A stretch of DNA of 64,000 nucleotides from Cedecea colo (lineage in GTDB: Bacteria > Pseudomonadota > Gammaproteobacteria > Enterobacterales > Enterobacteriaceae). The position numbers and the translations under genes are program-made. Positions 63,016 through 64,000 of the stretch are shown piece by piece (positions within the stretch are counted from its first letter, which is position 1; each line of letters opens with the position of its first letter). The DNA lies in contig NZ_SOYS01000001.1 in assembly GCF_011808225.1 (NCBI RefSeq), forward strand, positions 310,001-374,000. The letters are read 5' to 3'. The notes beneath the pieces are model-generated. The model did not search any database, was not told the origin of the DNA, and saw only the letters and a program-made list of their open reading frames with translations.

Positions 63016-64000
63016 ATGCCCGACAGTTCAGGTGTCAATGTTCCTTCAAATACAGGTAACCAGAATCATGAGGAAATAGAATACCAGCGGGCAACAGCCG
63101 CAGCTACAAGTGCTGCTAACGCCCAGACGGCTGTTGAAGGTGCCAGCGTTCTTGGTCTGGTAGGTGGAAGTGCCATTACGTCAGGAACATGGGCGGTAAA
63201 ACTTGGGGAAATGGCAACCGGAGTCGGAAGAATAGCCGCCAGCGGTCCCGGTGCTCCTATAGCCGCAGTCGTGATGGGAATGATGCCCGTAAGACTCAAT
63301 GACGGTGAACAGGACTTTATTGACCGGATGCGTCTGGAACAGATGCGTGAAGCACCAAGCCGTGTGCGTTATACATGGGAACAGGATGATAAAGATAATC
63401 CGGTTCCTCATGGCTGGCATACGCCACCCGGTAAAGATATGGTGCGTGTGCGCAAAATGGAGTGGGACAGCAGCCGAAAAGCGTATACGTTCACCACAGA
63501 GGAAGATCCCCGTATTACCATCATCTGGACGCCAGACAGTTCAGGTGTCAATGCCCCTTCAAATACAGGCAACCAGAACCCGTTAAGGATACCGAACCCG
63601 GTAGTTGTTGATCCGCTACCGGAAGATACCAGTATTGAGGCTACAACCAGCCCTGCACCGGAAGAGAAGACATTTGCGGATTATATTCTTATTCTGCCAA
63701 TATCGGATATTCCACCGATCTATGTTTACTTAAATTCTATTCTTAAAGGCAAAGATGCGGAAGAAGCAGCGAAGAAACTTGGTTATGATCGACGTGTTGC
63801 CCCGAATAAAGCGCCATTCAATTCTCACGGGCAACCAGCATTTTTTAATGGAAAGGATTACATAACACCAGATGTTGACGGACATAATGTTTCCGAAGGA
63901 TGGAAAAAATTTAGTAAAAAAGGTGTTCGCTTAGGTACATATGATAAAGATTTAAACAGGGTGATAACATGTTTGGTATTTTTACAGAAAATAAATCTTT
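63016..64000 (+). pseudogene. headless effector fragment with Ntox21-like toxin tail (runs to window end)
   Basis: An open frame from the ATG at 63016 to the window edge (328 codons). It begins with PDSSGVNVPSNTGNQN, a segment normally found late in the pyocin domain, joined to HEEIEYQ from the middle region, so it is a recombination product without PAAR. The full pyocin domain follows, ending PPIYVYLN. The tail has PFNSHGQPAFF, YITPDVDGHNV and LGTYDKDLNRV, the pattern I associate with the Ntox21 toxin family. No clear ribosome site precedes it. It may be silent until recombined behind a PAAR head. Confidence 0.75.
63969..64000 (+). CDS. start of a probable immunity gene (partial)
   Basis: ATG at 63969 preceded by AGGGTGA seven bases upstream; the first ten codons read MFGIFTENKS. 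It overlaps the toxin tail, as other immunity genes of the island do. Only the start is inside the window, so the family cannot be given. Confidence 0.5.
   Translation, partial: MFGIFTENKS

Overview
The window is chromosomal DNA from a member of the Enterobacteriaceae. Gene order and protein sequences match the E. coli/Salmonella backbone (O-antigen cluster end, gnd, wzz, his operon, yeeZ, yeeY, plaP, sbcB, dacD, sbmC, yeeA, yeeX). Accessory genes (yciE plus manganese catalase, cbiP-cobUST beside yeeX, a second EF-G) suggest a genus in the Kosakonia/Enterobacter/Cronobacter neighbourhood; this placement is inference and the species is not settled.

Layout. 1-3079: AT-rich distal end of an O-antigen cluster (end of a membrane protein, two glycosyltransferases, galE). 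3254-8080: gnd, an rmlB-rmlA pair where ugd is usually found, and the chain-length regulator wzz. 8232-15482: complete histidine operon on the minus strand, hisL attenuator to hisIE. 15681-28907: yeeZ, yeeY, a GABA-type aminotransferase, plaP, sbcB, an acyltransferase, dacD, a dimanganese catalase with its YciE-type partner, sbmC, yeeA, yeeX. 29004-32904: late cobalamin genes cbiP-cobU-cobS-cobT. 33-42 kb: an ArsR-like regulator divergent from an EF-G paralogue, a YbdK-type ligase, a large SF1 helicase with a nuclease-like tail, and a LysR regulator beside a PQQ-type sugar dehydrogenase lipoprotein and its membrane partner. 42.7-52.8 kb: a mosaic of dehydrogenases, regulators, an epoxide-hydrolase-like enzyme with a repeated palindromic operator, gene fragments, and an AaeB-like efflux protein.

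52.8-64 kb is the most unusual part: an island of tandemly duplicated polymorphic-toxin cassettes, starting at a decayed integrase. The full cassette is a 128-bp conserved leader, a 162-residue PAAR-like protein, a PAAR / S-type-pyocin-domain effector with a variable C-terminal toxin, a cognate immunity gene, a conserved hairpin, and an AT-rich spacer leading to a small lipoprotein gene. Two effectors are intact: one ends in a probable HNH-like nuclease with a DHIP motif, the other in a colicin E9-type HNH DNase followed by an Im9-like immunity protein. Three copies are degenerate: one has lost 505 codons in frame but keeps its immunity gene; one is a headless fragment with a colicin E3-type ribosomal RNase tail cut off by an amber codon, followed by an intact ImmE3-like gene; one is a headless fragment with an Ntox21-like tail at the window edge. 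An IS3-family remnant interrupts the array. The island looks like a store of exchangeable toxin tips and retained immunities, probably serving a type VI secretion system encoded elsewhere. No T6SS structural gene, tRNA, rRNA or CRISPR array was seen.
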